The notes under the pieces: generated by a model
Database searches by the model: none
Told to the model about the DNA's origin: nothing
What the model saw: the letters and a program-made list of their open reading frames with translations, nothing else
Shown here: positions 47,421 to 55,993 of the stretch, one piece after another
Numbering within the stretch: the stretch's first letter is position 1
Layout: the number at the start of each line of letters is the position of its first letter
Source: Streptomyces aureocirculatus
GTDB taxonomy: Bacteria; Actinomycetota; Actinomycetes; Streptomycetales; Streptomycetaceae
Assembly (NCBI RefSeq): GCF_000720475.1
Contig: NZ_JOAP01000036.1
Span: forward strand, 31,239 to 95,238
Direction of reading: 5' to 3'
Length of the DNA: 64,000 nt
Made by a program: the position numbers and the translations under genes

Positions 47421-49190
47421 TCAGACCAGGAAGCGCTCCACCTCCTGCGCGCGCTGGTCCATCTGGTCCGCGATCCGCTCGGCGACATCGGTGACGAGGC
47501 GGTCCACCTCGGCGGGGTCGAGGGCGGCGCGGTGCACAGTGGTCTTGATGAGTCGGCGGGCACCGAGTTCGGCGCCCTTCGGCAGGGCGACGACGACGAC
47601 CGCCGTGGCCGCGGCCGCGCCCGCCTTCGCCGGGGTCACGCCGCCCCGCAGCATGCGCTTGAGGAACATCATGCCGACCTGCGGCACCCTCGTGGCCGTG
47701 GCGAGCACCGTCTGGGAGCCGCGCAGCATCATCCACAGCGCGCGGATGCGGCGGCTGATGGTCGTGCCGATGATCTCGGGCAGGGCGATGTCCAGCGTGA
47801 ACTGGTCGTCACGGATGCCGTACGAGCGGCAGATGCCGAGCACCAGTGGCATCAGCGTCTCTTCCAGCGTGCCGCGCAGGTCGGCCAGGACCGTGTCCAT
47901 GCCGGTGAGTTCGCGGATGAGCGCGTCGAGGTTCTGCTCCCCTTCCGCGTCCTCGCGCTCCGCGCGTTCCAGGAGGCGCGCGAGGAGGGTGGCCTTGGCC
48001 TGGTCGAACGCGGTGAGCAGCCCGGCGCGGATGGCCTCAACGAACTCCGGGCGGTCCTTGAGTACGAGGATGTCGCGACGGAACCGGGCCACGTTGACCC
48101 GGTGCCGACCGATGCTGGCGAGGCCCCGCGTCACCGACAGGGAGGGCTCCGTGTCGTTCTCCACGGTGGCCTGGGAGAACGCGGCGGCGCACAGCTCCCG
48201 GACGACGGGCATGCGGGAGCCGCCGCCGGTGAGGACGACCAGCTCGGGCCCCGGCGTCCCGAGGTGCCCGCGCACCTCCGCGAGCGTCGCCGCGAAGCGG
48301 TCCGCCCAGCCGCCCGGCGCCCGTACGACGCGCTCGCGCACGTCGACGCCGCGCAGGCGTTCCACGCTCAGGGTGACCAGGGGGACCAGTGCGTCGGCAC
48401 AGCCTTCCTTCATGTCCTGCAGTTTCAGGTCCCGGCGGGTGAACTGAGCCTCCTTGGCCCGGCGGCAGACCAGCATCAGCATGTCGGGGCCGCCGTCCCT
48501 GGCCAGGGCCTCGGTGAACTCGGGGGTGTCCGCGAAGTCCTTGCGCAGGATCGCGGCGAGAGCGGCGTCGATCTCGCGGCAGCCCAGTTCGGCGCCCACG
48601 GGCAGGTTCCTCGGGATCAGGTCCTCCACGACGGTGAAGTCGGTCGTGGAGGAGCCCACGTCGACGACGAGGACCCGGTCGAGCCCGCTCCCGTCCCGGC
48701 CCTTCGCCCTGCGGTCCCGTACGTGCACCAGGGCCGACTGGGACTCCGCCACCAGGCGCACCGGCACCTCCATGGCGCCGAGCTGCCGCTGGTAGGCCCG
48801 TACGGATGCCCGGTCCCAGCCCGCGGGGTGGCCTACGTACAGGACGTAGTCCTCGCGCACCTTGGGGTGGGCGGCGAAGAACTCCGCGAGGAACACCTGG
48901 GCGAACTGCACCGCTTGCAGGTCCGTGTGCCCGTGCCGGTTCTTGAAGTTGACGCTGAAGTGCAGGCAGTTCCTGGCGAGTACGGCGTCCTCGCCGATGA
49001 CGACGCGGTGGCCGAGGTCCGGGTCGGGCACGCGCCCGAGCGCGGTGACGACCGAGGGCCCTTCGGTGCCACGGCTGTGCACCTTCGCCTGGCCGCGTCC
49101 GGTCGTCGGCAGCCAGCACAGTGAACTCTCGCCGTCCCCGAGGTCCAGGCCGACCGCGTACCGGACGTCGCGTTCCAGGTCGTCCGTCAT
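47421..49190 (-). CDS. Hsp70/actin-fold ATPase, non-canonical
   Basis: A 589-residue protein with the Hsp70-like ATPase motifs: phosphate-1 VGLDLGDGESSL (from about residue 13), phosphate-2 VVDVGSSTTDFTVV and adenosine motif VVLTGGGSRMPVV. Past about residue 400 there is no DnaK substrate domain. Instead there is a helical region with a membrane-like or amphipathic segment (AAAATAVVVVALPKG) and a charged tail. Its start overlaps the stop of the KAP NTPase gene (ATGA), so the pair is coupled. This points to a dedicated partner, not a housekeeping chaperone. Confidence 0.78.
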   Translation of the reverse strand: MTDDLERDVRYAVGLDLGDGESSLCWLPTTGRGQAKVHSRGTEGPSVVTALGRVPDPDLGHRVVIGEDAVLARNCLHFSVNFKNRHGHTDLQAVQFAQVFLAEFFAAHPKVREDYVLYVGHPAGWDRASVRAYQRQLGAMEVPVRLVAESQSALVHVRDRRAKGRDGSGLDRVLVVDVGSSTTDFTVVEDLIPRNLPVGAELGCREIDAALAAILRKDFADTPEFTEALARDGGPDMLMLVCRRAKEAQFTRRDLKLQDMKEGCADALVPLVTLSVERLRGVDVRERVVRAPGGWADRFAATLAEVRGHLGTPGPELVVLTGGGSRMPVVRELCAAAFSQATVENDTEPSLSVTRGLASIGRHRVNVARFRRDILVLKDRPEFVEAIRAGLLTAFDQAKATLLARLLERAEREDAEGEQNLDALIRELTGMDTVLADLRGTLEETLMPLVLGICRSYGIRDDQFTLDIALPEIIGTTISRRIRALWMMLRGSQTVLATATRVPQVGMMFLKRMLRGGVTPAKAGAAAATAVVVVALPKGAELGARRLIKTTVHRAALDPAEVDRLVTDVAERIADQMDQRAQEVERFLV

Positions 49191-50521
49191 CGGCCCGGCC
49201 CCTCTCCGACGGTTCCTCCGGTGGTGAACGCCGGGGCGGGGGCCGCGCTGCCGTTCGGCGGGCCGCCGGTCACCGTCAGCACCTGGGTCAGGACCCGGAT
49301 CTCGGTCGGGGTCGGCGGATCGGGGAACGCGAAGCCCTCGCGCCGGTGTGCGACGGCCGAGAGCAGCCGCCGCACCCCGGGGTTCTCACCGGCGAGCAGC
49401 ACGTCTTGGCCGCTGAGTTCGGTTCTGTCGAAATCGGCCTGGTCGTAACGCCTCCAGACGTCCGGGTCGGACTGGAGGGCCGTAAAGAAGCCCGGGTGCC
49501 TCATGCGCAGGGCGAGCAGCGTGCCCGCGTGCAGCAGCAGCCGGTGCGAGGGCGGATCGTCCGGGTTGAGGCGCAGGGTCATGACCGTCACGTTCAGGCC
49601 GTTGACGAAGCGGCGGACGCGGCGCGGGTTGGCCGCGAAGGCCACCTCGATCAGCTCCCACAGCTCGCGCGAGCCGGCAAGACCGGAGTCGGTGATCTTG
49701 TCCTGGAGGTGGCGGACGATGGCCTCGAAGGAGACCCCCGGCAGGTGGTAGGGGAAGTGGATGAGCTTTTCCAGGTACTGGCGGCCGCGTGCCGCGTCCG
49801 GCTTGTCGCTGTGGAACCGCCGTGCGGCGGCCTCCGCGACCACCTGATAGTCCATGGCGAGGACGAACACGCAGGACGCCTCGCCGAGGAACAGCTTGAG
49901 GGAGTCGAGGACGGTGATCGCCGCGTCCGGCGTGCAGCGGTCGAGGTCGTCGACGAACAGCACGAGCCTGCCGCCGTCGGTGTAGGTGCCCACCACCTCG
50001 GCGAAGTCCTGCTCGAAGCGGTTGACGTGCAGGTATGTCTCCGTGCCCGGTTCGGTGAGCGCGGCTTGCGCGGCGTCCACGTCGTCGGCGGTCAGGACGC
50101 CCGCGGTGAGCGGTGCCGCGCTCCGGCGGGCCAGGAGCCAGGCAGCGGCCTGGCTCAGCCGCCGTACGGTCGCCAGGGCGCCCGCCATCCGCTCGCGCAG
50201 GGCGAGGTCCCCGGACATCCGCCGTCGCTCCAGCTCCTGGGCTATCTCGGTGAGCACGCTCTGGATTAGGGCGTGCCAGATCTCGTCCTTCTGGTCGTAC
50301 TTCCACGGGTTGAACCACACGGTCGGCAGGCCGCGTTTGCCGAGCAGGTCCTGGCAGACCTTCATGAAGCTCGACTTGCCCGTGCCCCAGGGGCCGAAGA
50401 CCCCGACGGCCAGCGGCAGGTCCTCGGTAGTGATGATCGCCGAGCAGAGCACATCGGCGTGTGCCCGGAATCCGAAACGGTCCCCGTCCGCGTCCGCGAT
50501 CGGGTTGTCGGTCAGCAGCAT
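49187..50521 (-). CDS. KAP-family P-loop NTPase
   Basis: A 444-residue KAP NTPase: Walker A GPWGTGKSS (43-51), the KAP-typical NPWKYD (71-76), and Walker B LFVDDLDRC (188-196), then RRVRRFVNGLN. Many KAP NTPases carry membrane helices between the Walker motifs; here the insertion (about 110-165) is only moderately hydrophobic. KAP proteins are often found in phage-defence or membrane-associated complexes. It is the first gene of a two-gene operon with an Hsp70-like ATPase. Confidence 0.86.
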   Translation of the reverse strand: MLLTDNPIADADGDRFGFRAHADVLCSAIITTEDLPLAVGVFGPWGTGKSSFMKVCQDLLGKRGLPTVWFNPWKYDQKDEIWHALIQSVLTEIAQELERRRMSGDLALRERMAGALATVRRLSQAAAWLLARRSAAPLTAGVLTADDVDAAQAALTEPGTETYLHVNRFEQDFAEVVGTYTDGGRLVLFVDDLDRCTPDAAITVLDSLKLFLGEASCVFVLAMDYQVVAEAAARRFHSDKPDAARGRQYLEKLIHFPYHLPGVSFEAIVRHLQDKITDSGLAGSRELWELIEVAFAANPRRVRRFVNGLNVTVMTLRLNPDDPPSHRLLLHAGTLLALRMRHPGFFTALQSDPDVWRRYDQADFDRTELSGQDVLLAGENPGVRRLLSAVAHRREGFAFPDPPTPTEIRVLTQVLTVTGGPPNGSAAPAPAFTTGGTVGEGPGR

Positions 50522-50702
50522 GAGCCCCCCATGCGTCGCGACAAATCAGCCACGGTGACCGATTGTCGGCGGCATACCGCTCATGGTGCCCGAATCGGTC
50601 CTTCCGCGAGCGAAGTTCGCCGAAGTGCCCGGCGGTCGAAGGGCCCGGAAAGGGCGGGCGGTCCGAAGGCGCTCGAAAAGGACCGGTTCACCTTCGTATT
50701 GG

Positions 50703-50718
50703 TACGGACTATTCCGGG
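50703..50718. promoter_or_regulatory. Weak second DasR-like half match before ngcE
   Basis: A 16-base stretch centred on GGACTATTCC resembles the core of the stronger site at 50823, 120 bases downstream, but only one half fits the dre consensus well. Confidence 0.3.
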
Positions 50719-50822
50719 GCCGGGGCCGCGCCGGAATCGGAGAAGCCGCACGACTCCGTGAGGTCTCAACTCGGAAAAGACCGCAGTCCAAACCTGCATT
50801 CGATCTTGCTTGCCAGACCTCA

Positions 50823-50838
50823 ACTGGACTATACCTGT
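50823..50838. promoter_or_regulatory. DasR-like (dre) operator before ngcEFG
   Basis: ACTGGACTATACCTGT is near-palindromic and fits the DasR responsive element (consensus about ACTGGTCTAGACCAGT) at 12 or 13 of 16 positions. It lies about 180 bases upstream of ngcE. DasR is the GlcNAc-responsive GntR regulator of Streptomyces. The rest of the 500-base gap between the KAP gene and ngcE holds no gene. Confidence 0.6.
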
Positions 50839-51019
50839 CGGCGTCCGTACCGCGCCGGTTCGACCGGTCCCCGTAACGACCGACCGCGGGGCCGTTCCAG
50901 TCGTTCCACCGGCGGCGGACACATCCCGCACCATCGCACGAACCCAGCTTCACCACTCCGCGGTGCCGGGGAGGATCCGGTTCACCGCCTGAGTCCTGGA
51001 AGAAGGCGAGGACTTGAGC

Positions 51020-52468
51020 ATGGGATCCACCCCTGGGACCTCCGGCAGGCCCGACGCGAGCGGTGTCGGCCGCCGCGACCTGATCAAGCGCGCGGCCGCC
51101 CTCGGCATCATCTCCGTACCGACGATGAGCTTCCTGTCGGCCTGCGCCTCCGGCGGCGGCGACGACAACGACAAGGCCGAGACGGTCAAGAAGACGAAGG
51201 AAAACCCCTTCGGCGTGGCCAAGGACAACGACCTCGACGTCTTCATCTTCAAGGGCGGTTACGGCGACTCGTACGCCAAGGTCTGGGAGTCCTCGTACGA
51301 GAAGAAGTACGGCGGCTCGGTCGCGCACAGCGGTGAGCAGGACGTCACCGGCAAGCTCCAGCCCCGCTTCAACAAGGGCAACCCGCCGGACGTCGTCGAC
51401 GACTCCGGCTCCAAGAAGATGAAGCTGGACACCCTGCACAAGGAAGGTCATCTGACCGACCTCACGCAGTTGCTCGACGCGCCGTCCATCGACGACCCGA
51501 GCAAGAAGATCCGCGACATCATGCTGCCCGGCACCATCGAGCAGGGCACCTTCGGCGGCAAGTTCCACGCGCTGTTCTACGTGTACGCGGCCTGGGGCCT
51601 GTGGTACTCCAACAAGCTGTTCAAGAAGCACGGCTGGAAGGTCCCGAAGACCTGGGACGAGCTCCTGGACGTCATGAAGGACGCCAAGTCCAAGGGCATC
51701 GGCGGCCTCGCCCACCAGGGCAAGTACCCGTACTACATGAACATCGTCATCATGGACCTGATCGCCAAGACCGGCGGCATGGACGCCGTGAAGGCGATCG
51801 ACAACCTCGACAAGAAGGCCTTCGTCGGCAACCCGGCCGCCGAGCAGGCCATCGAGGCGGTGTACGAGATCGTGGAGAAGGGCCTGCTCATGCCGGGCAC
51901 CAACTCCCTGGAGCACACCGAGGCCCAGACCAAGTGGAACGAGTACAAGGCGGTCTTCATCCCCTCGGGCTCCTGGCTGGAGAACGAGCAGGCCAAGCAG
52001 ACGCCGGCCGACTTCGAGATGACGTTCCTGCCGCTGCCCCTGCTGCCCGGCTCCAAGATGAAGCTGCACGCCGTGCGCACCGGCGCCGACGAGCCCTTCA
52101 TCGTGCCCTCCAAGGCCAAGAACGTGCCCGGCGGCCTGGAGTTCCTGCGCCGCATGCTCTCCAAGGAGGGCGCCACCGCCTTCGCCAAGGAGGCCAGTTC
52201 GCTGTCGGTGCTCGGACCCGAATACGTCGACGAGAGCGTGGAGTTGCGCCCCGGCATCAAGACGGCCCTCGCCGCCGTCGACGCCTGCCCGGTCGACGAG
52301 CGCTTCAACTTCCGCTACTCGGAGTGGTACGGCGAGCTGGACGTGGAGATCCAGAACGCCACCGGTGAGCTGATGGCCAAGCGCATCACGCCCAAGCAGT
52401 GGCTCCAACGCTGCCAGAAGGCAGTCGACAAGGAAGCCGCGAAGAACCCCGGCAAGAAGCGGAACTAG
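51020..52468 (+). CDS. ngcE: N-acetylglucosamine/chitobiose ABC transporter, binding lipoprotein NgcE
   Basis: A 482-residue sugar-binding lipoprotein with a Tat-type signal (GRRDLIKRA) and lipobox LSAC (Cys42). The body has the family 1 solute-binding fold (YVYAAWGLWYSNKLFKKHGW, PKTWDELLDVM). Two permease genes follow. In gene order and sequence it matches NgcE as I recall it from Streptomyces, which binds GlcNAc and chitobiose. ATG 51020 has GCGAGGAC 8 bases upstream; the TTG at 51014 is too close. The dre-like site upstream supports aminosugar control. Confidence 0.85.
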   Translation: MGSTPGTSGRPDASGVGRRDLIKRAAALGIISVPTMSFLSACASGGGDDNDKAETVKKTKENPFGVAKDNDLDVFIFKGGYGDSYAKVWESSYEKKYGGSVAHSGEQDVTGKLQPRFNKGNPPDVVDDSGSKKMKLDTLHKEGHLTDLTQLLDAPSIDDPSKKIRDIMLPGTIEQGTFGGKFHALFYVYAAWGLWYSNKLFKKHGWKVPKTWDELLDVMKDAKSKGIGGLAHQGKYPYYMNIVIMDLIAKTGGMDAVKAIDNLDKKAFVGNPAAEQAIEAVYEIVEKGLLMPGTNSLEHTEAQTKWNEYKAVFIPSGSWLENEQAKQTPADFEMTFLPLPLLPGSKMKLHAVRTGADEPFIVPSKAKNVPGGLEFLRRMLSKEGATAFAKEASSLSVLGPEYVDESVELRPGIKTALAAVDACPVDERFNFRYSEWYGELDVEIQNATGELMAKRITPKQWLQRCQKAVDKEAAKNPGKKRN

Positions 52469-52586
52469 TCGTCGTCATCCGCCGGCCGGGACCGGGCGGT
52501 GCGGCCGGGCCCGGCTCCGCCCAGGGGCCGGCCGGCGGTGCGGCGCGGCCGCGGCCCGGCCACGGCAAGGCCAGGAGCAGGGTGTC

Positions 52587-53516
52587 ATGCATCGGAAAAA
52601 GTACCCGTTCATCGCGGGATTCCTCATTCTTCCCGTCGGGCTCTACGTATTGCTGGTCATCTGGCCCTACATCCAGACCATCAGCTACTCCTTCACCGAC
52701 TGGAGCGGCGCCTCCCAGAACTTCAATTTCGTCGGCCTCGACAACTACAAGGACCTGGCGGACGACGACGTCTTCGTCAAGGCGCTGCAACACAATGCCC
52801 TGCTCCTCGTTCTGGTGCCGACCCTGACGATTCTGCTCTCGCTGTTCTTCGCCTTCATGGTGAATGTCGGCGGCCGCGGCGGAGCCGGCGGAGTGTCCGG
52901 CGTCAAGGGCTCCGGTTTCTACCGCATCGTCTTCTTCTTCCCGCAGGTCCTTTCCATCGCCATCCTCGCCATCCTCTTCAAAGCGGTCTACCGCGGCGAC
53001 GACTCCGGCCTGATCAACGGCACGCTCCAGGCCGTCGGCCTCGGCGACAAGAGCAGTCCCACGGAGTGGCTCAACGACCCCGACCTGGTGCTCTGGTGCA
53101 TCGTCTTCGTGATGGTCTGGGCCGGGGCGGGCTTCTACATGGTGCTGTTCTCCGCCGCCATGCAGTCCATTCCCCGGGACATCTACGAAGCGGCGCTGCT
53201 CGACGGCGCCGGGCGGCTCCAGACCTTCTTCCGGGTCACGCTGCCGCTGCTCTGGGAGACGATCCAGACGGCCTGGGTGTTCCTTGCCATCCTCTCCATG
53301 GACGCGTTCCTGCTCATCTCCACGCTCACGTCACAGGACTTCGGCGGTGGCCCCGACCACAGCAGCGAGGTCATCTCGACGTACCTGATGCGCAACTTCC
53401 AGACGTACAGCAAGAGCGGGTACGCCTGCGCCATGGGTGTGGTGATGCTGCTCCTCACCCTGATCGTGTCCATCGTCACGCTGCGGCTCAGCCGCCGTGA
53501 CCGCATCGAGTACTGA
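52587..53516 (+). CDS. ngcF: Sugar ABC transporter permease NgcF
   Basis: A 309-residue MalF-type permease with six membrane helices and the EAA loop YEAALLDGAGRLQTFFRVTLP that contacts the ATPase subunit. No ATPase gene lies in the operon, which is normal for Streptomyces, where MsiK serves several sugar transporters. It starts at an ATG after CAGGAGCAGG and ends 14 bases before the next permease gene. Confidence 0.9.
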   Translation: MHRKKYPFIAGFLILPVGLYVLLVIWPYIQTISYSFTDWSGASQNFNFVGLDNYKDLADDDVFVKALQHNALLLVLVPTLTILLSLFFAFMVNVGGRGGAGGVSGVKGSGFYRIVFFFPQVLSIAILAILFKAVYRGDDSGLINGTLQAVGLGDKSSPTEWLNDPDLVLWCIVFVMVWAGAGFYMVLFSAAMQSIPRDIYEAALLDGAGRLQTFFRVTLPLLWETIQTAWVFLAILSMDAFLLISTLTSQDFGGGPDHSSEVISTYLMRNFQTYSKSGYACAMGVVMLLLTLIVSIVTLRLSRRDRIEY

Positions 53517-53530
53517 GGGAGGCGCGAGCG

Positions 53531-54457
53531 ATGACGGCTCCCGCGACTCAACCGCCGGTCACCAAGGTCAAGGTGCCGGGCCAGCGGGGCGGCGGCAGCG
53601 GCCCCGGCCGGGACGGCATGGAGGGCAGGACGCTCAACGCCTTCTCGCACGGCTTCCTGGTGCTGTGGGCGGTCATGATCGTGCTGCCCCTGTTCTGGAT
53701 CCTGCTCGGCAACTTCAAGACCGACTCCCAGATCAAGTCCAGCGCCTGGACCTGGCCGACCGAGTGGACCTTCGACGCCTTCCAGCGCGGCTGGGAGAAG
53801 GGCGTCGGCGACTATCTGCTCAACACCCTGATCGTCATGGTCGTCTCGGTGCCCCTGACGATGCTGCTCGGCGCGATGGCGGCCTACGTGCTCGCCCGCT
53901 ACGACTTCGTCGGCAACCGGTTCGTGTACTACTTCTTCGTCGCCGGATCGATGTTCCCGGTGTTCCTGGCGCTCGTGCCGCTGTACTTCATGGTCGACCG
54001 GCTCGGCATGCTCAACACCTACCAAGGACTGATCCTGGTGTACGTGGCGTACTCGCTGCCGTTCACCGTGTTCTATCTGCACTCGTTCTTCCGCACCCTG
54101 CCCACGGCCGTGCACGAGGCCGCCGTGATCGACGGAGCCTCGCACACCCGGGTGTTCTTCCAGATCATGGTGCCGATGGCGAAGCCGGGCCTGATCAGCG
54201 TGGGGATCTTCAACGTCCTCGGCCAGTGGAACCAGTACATCCTGCCCCTCACCCTGATGCAGAAGCAGAGCGGCGGCGACGAGGACCGCTCCATGCTCGC
54301 CCAGGGCCTGGTGAGCCTGATGAACCAGGGGAACTACGAGACCGACCTGCCCGCTCTGTACGCGGGCATGACCATCTCCATGATCCCGGTGCTCGTGGTG
54401 TACCTGTCCTTCCAGCGGCAGGTACAGTCCGGCCTCACGGCGGCCACGATCAAGTAA
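53531..54457 (+). CDS. ngcG: Sugar ABC transporter permease NgcG
   Basis: A 308-residue MalG-type permease with six helices and an EAA loop HEAAVIDGASHTRVFFQIMVP. It pairs with NgcF to form the channel for GlcNAc/chitobiose. It starts at an ATG after GGAGGCGCGAGCG and is the last gene before a strong hairpin. Confidence 0.9.
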   Translation: MTAPATQPPVTKVKVPGQRGGGSGPGRDGMEGRTLNAFSHGFLVLWAVMIVLPLFWILLGNFKTDSQIKSSAWTWPTEWTFDAFQRGWEKGVGDYLLNTLIVMVVSVPLTMLLGAMAAYVLARYDFVGNRFVYYFFVAGSMFPVFLALVPLYFMVDRLGMLNTYQGLILVYVAYSLPFTVFYLHSFFRTLPTAVHEAAVIDGASHTRVFFQIMVPMAKPGLISVGIFNVLGQWNQYILPLTLMQKQSGGDEDRSMLAQGLVSLMNQGNYETDLPALYAGMTISMIPVLVVYLSFQRQVQSGLTAATIK

Positions 54458-54514
54458 CGACGGTCACGGTCGAGCAGTGGACCCGATCAAGTAGTCGAAC
54501 GCGATCATGTACAG

Positions 54515-54540
54515 GAAACGCCCCGTACGCGGGGCGTTTC
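54515..54540 (+). terminator. Hairpin after ngcG
   Basis: GAAACGCCCCG pairs fully with CGGGGCGTTTC around a TACG loop, ending the ngcEFG operon before the ROK regulator gene. Confidence 0.85.
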
Positions 54541-54569
54541 GTGTGTGGGGTGTGACCGCCTGGATTTCC

Positions 54570-54583
54570 GTCAAGGACTTGAC
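54570..54583. promoter_or_regulatory. Palindrome GTCAAGGACTTGAC before rok7B7
   Basis: A perfect inverted repeat (GTCAAG-GA-CTTGAC) about 90 bases upstream of the ROK gene. Its half GTCAAGGA recurs, inverted, in the xylF promoter at 55911-55918, so both may be bound by the ROK regulator. Confidence 0.55.
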
Positions 54584-54671
54584 TGCGGCAACCCGTTCAG
54601 CAGAGCTTGGAGTTCACAACTTGTACGGGCGGCGACGATGCCGTCCGCCATAGGCGGGAGTGGATGAGTCG

Positions 54672-55871
54672 ATGGAGACTCCGGGGTCGCAGTCGTCACT
54701 GCACCGAGCAAATCTGGAGCGGGTCGTGCGCGCGGTACGGCTCGCCGGTTCGCTCACGCAGGCGGAGATCGCCAGGACGACGGGCCTGTCCGCCGCGACG
54801 GTATCCAACATCGTCCGTGAACTGAAGGACGGCGGCACCGTCGAGGTCACCCCCACCTCGGCGGGCGGCCGCCGGGCCCGCAGCGTCTCCCTGAGCGGCG
54901 ACGCGGGCATGGTCATCGGCATCGATTTCGGCCATACGCACCTGCGCGTCGCCCTCGGCAACCTGGCCCACAAGGTGCTCGCCGAGGAGTCCGAGCCGCT
55001 GGACGTGGACGCCTCCGCCGCCCAGGGCTTCGACCGCGCGGAACGCCTGGTCGGACGGCTGATCGAGGCCGCGGGGGTGGACCGCTCCAAGGTCGCGGGC
55101 GTCGGACTCGGCGTGCCCGGGCCCATCGACGTGGAGTCCGGCACGCTCGGCTCCACGTCCATCCTGCCGGGCTGGGCGGGCACCAAGCCCGCCGAGGAGC
55201 TCAAGGAGCGGCTCGGGGTGCCCGTGCACGTCGACAACGACGCCAATCTGGGCGCGCTCGGCGAGCTGGTCTGGGGGAGCGGGCGCGGGGTCAGGGACCT
55301 GGCGTACATCAAGGTCGCGAGCGGTGTCGGCGCCGGTCTGGTGATCAGCGGCCGGATCTACCGCGGCCCCGGCGGCACCGCGGGGGAGATCGGGCACATC
55401 ACCCTGGACGAGTCGGGGCCCGTCTGCCGCTGCGGCAACCGTGGCTGCCTGGAGACCTTCGCCGCCGCCCGCTACGTCCTGCCGCTGCTGCACTCCAGCC
55501 ACGGCACCGACCTGACCATGGAGCGCGTGGTCGGCCTGGCCCGGGACGGGGACCCCGGCTGCCGCCGGGTGATCGCCGACGTCGGCCGGCACATCGGCAG
55601 CGGTGTCGCGAACCTGTGCAACCTGCTCAACCCCAGCAGGGTGGTCCTCGGCGGTGCCCTCGCGGAGGCCGGGGAGCTGGTGCTCGGGCCGATCAGGGAG
55701 TCGGTGGGGCGGTATGCGATCCCGAGCGCGGCGCGCCAACTGTCGGTGCTTCCCGGGGCACTTGGCTCGCGGGCCGAGGTGCTCGGGGCGCTCGCACTCG
55801 CGCTCAGCGAGATGGGGGATTCGACCCTTTTGGACGGGAGCCTTCCGGCCACCACACCCGCCTTCACTTAG
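54672..55871 (+). CDS. rok7B7: ROK-family regulator Rok7B7
   Basis: A 399-residue ROK repressor: an N-terminal winged helix (SLTQAEIARTTGLSAATVSN), the sugar-kinase-like ATPase fold (IGIDFGHTHLRVALG) and the zinc motif CRCGNRGC. In S. coelicolor Rok7B7 (SCO6008) is reported to control xylFGH and carbon catabolite and antibiotic responses, and sits just as here between the sugar transporter genes and xylF. ATG 54672 is chosen; GTG 54660 is possible. Confidence 0.87.
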   Translation: METPGSQSSLHRANLERVVRAVRLAGSLTQAEIARTTGLSAATVSNIVRELKDGGTVEVTPTSAGGRRARSVSLSGDAGMVIGIDFGHTHLRVALGNLAHKVLAEESEPLDVDASAAQGFDRAERLVGRLIEAAGVDRSKVAGVGLGVPGPIDVESGTLGSTSILPGWAGTKPAEELKERLGVPVHVDNDANLGALGELVWGSGRGVRDLAYIKVASGVGAGLVISGRIYRGPGGTAGEIGHITLDESGPVCRCGNRGCLETFAAARYVLPLLHSSHGTDLTMERVVGLARDGDPGCRRVIADVGRHIGSGVANLCNLLNPSRVVLGGALAEAGELVLGPIRESVGRYAIPSAARQLSVLPGALGSRAEVLGALALALSEMGDSTLLDGSLPATTPAFT

Positions 55872-55897
55872 ATAACGCATGGCACCGTTGTCATCTC

Positions 55898-55918
55898 GTT
55901 AAGGATTTACTCCTTGAC
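55898..55918. promoter_or_regulatory. Inverted repeat in the xylF promoter region
   Basis: GTTAAGGA and TCCTTGAC flank a 5-base spacer; the arms match at 7 of 8 positions. It shares GTCAAGGA with the palindrome before the ROK gene and lies about 80 bases before xylF. Confidence 0.55.
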
Positions 55919-55993
55919 GCGTGTCGGGTGGCCGAGTTGACTTCGAGCCACCTCGGCCGCAACGACGCGGCCACGTCAGGGAGGCACCCCCAA

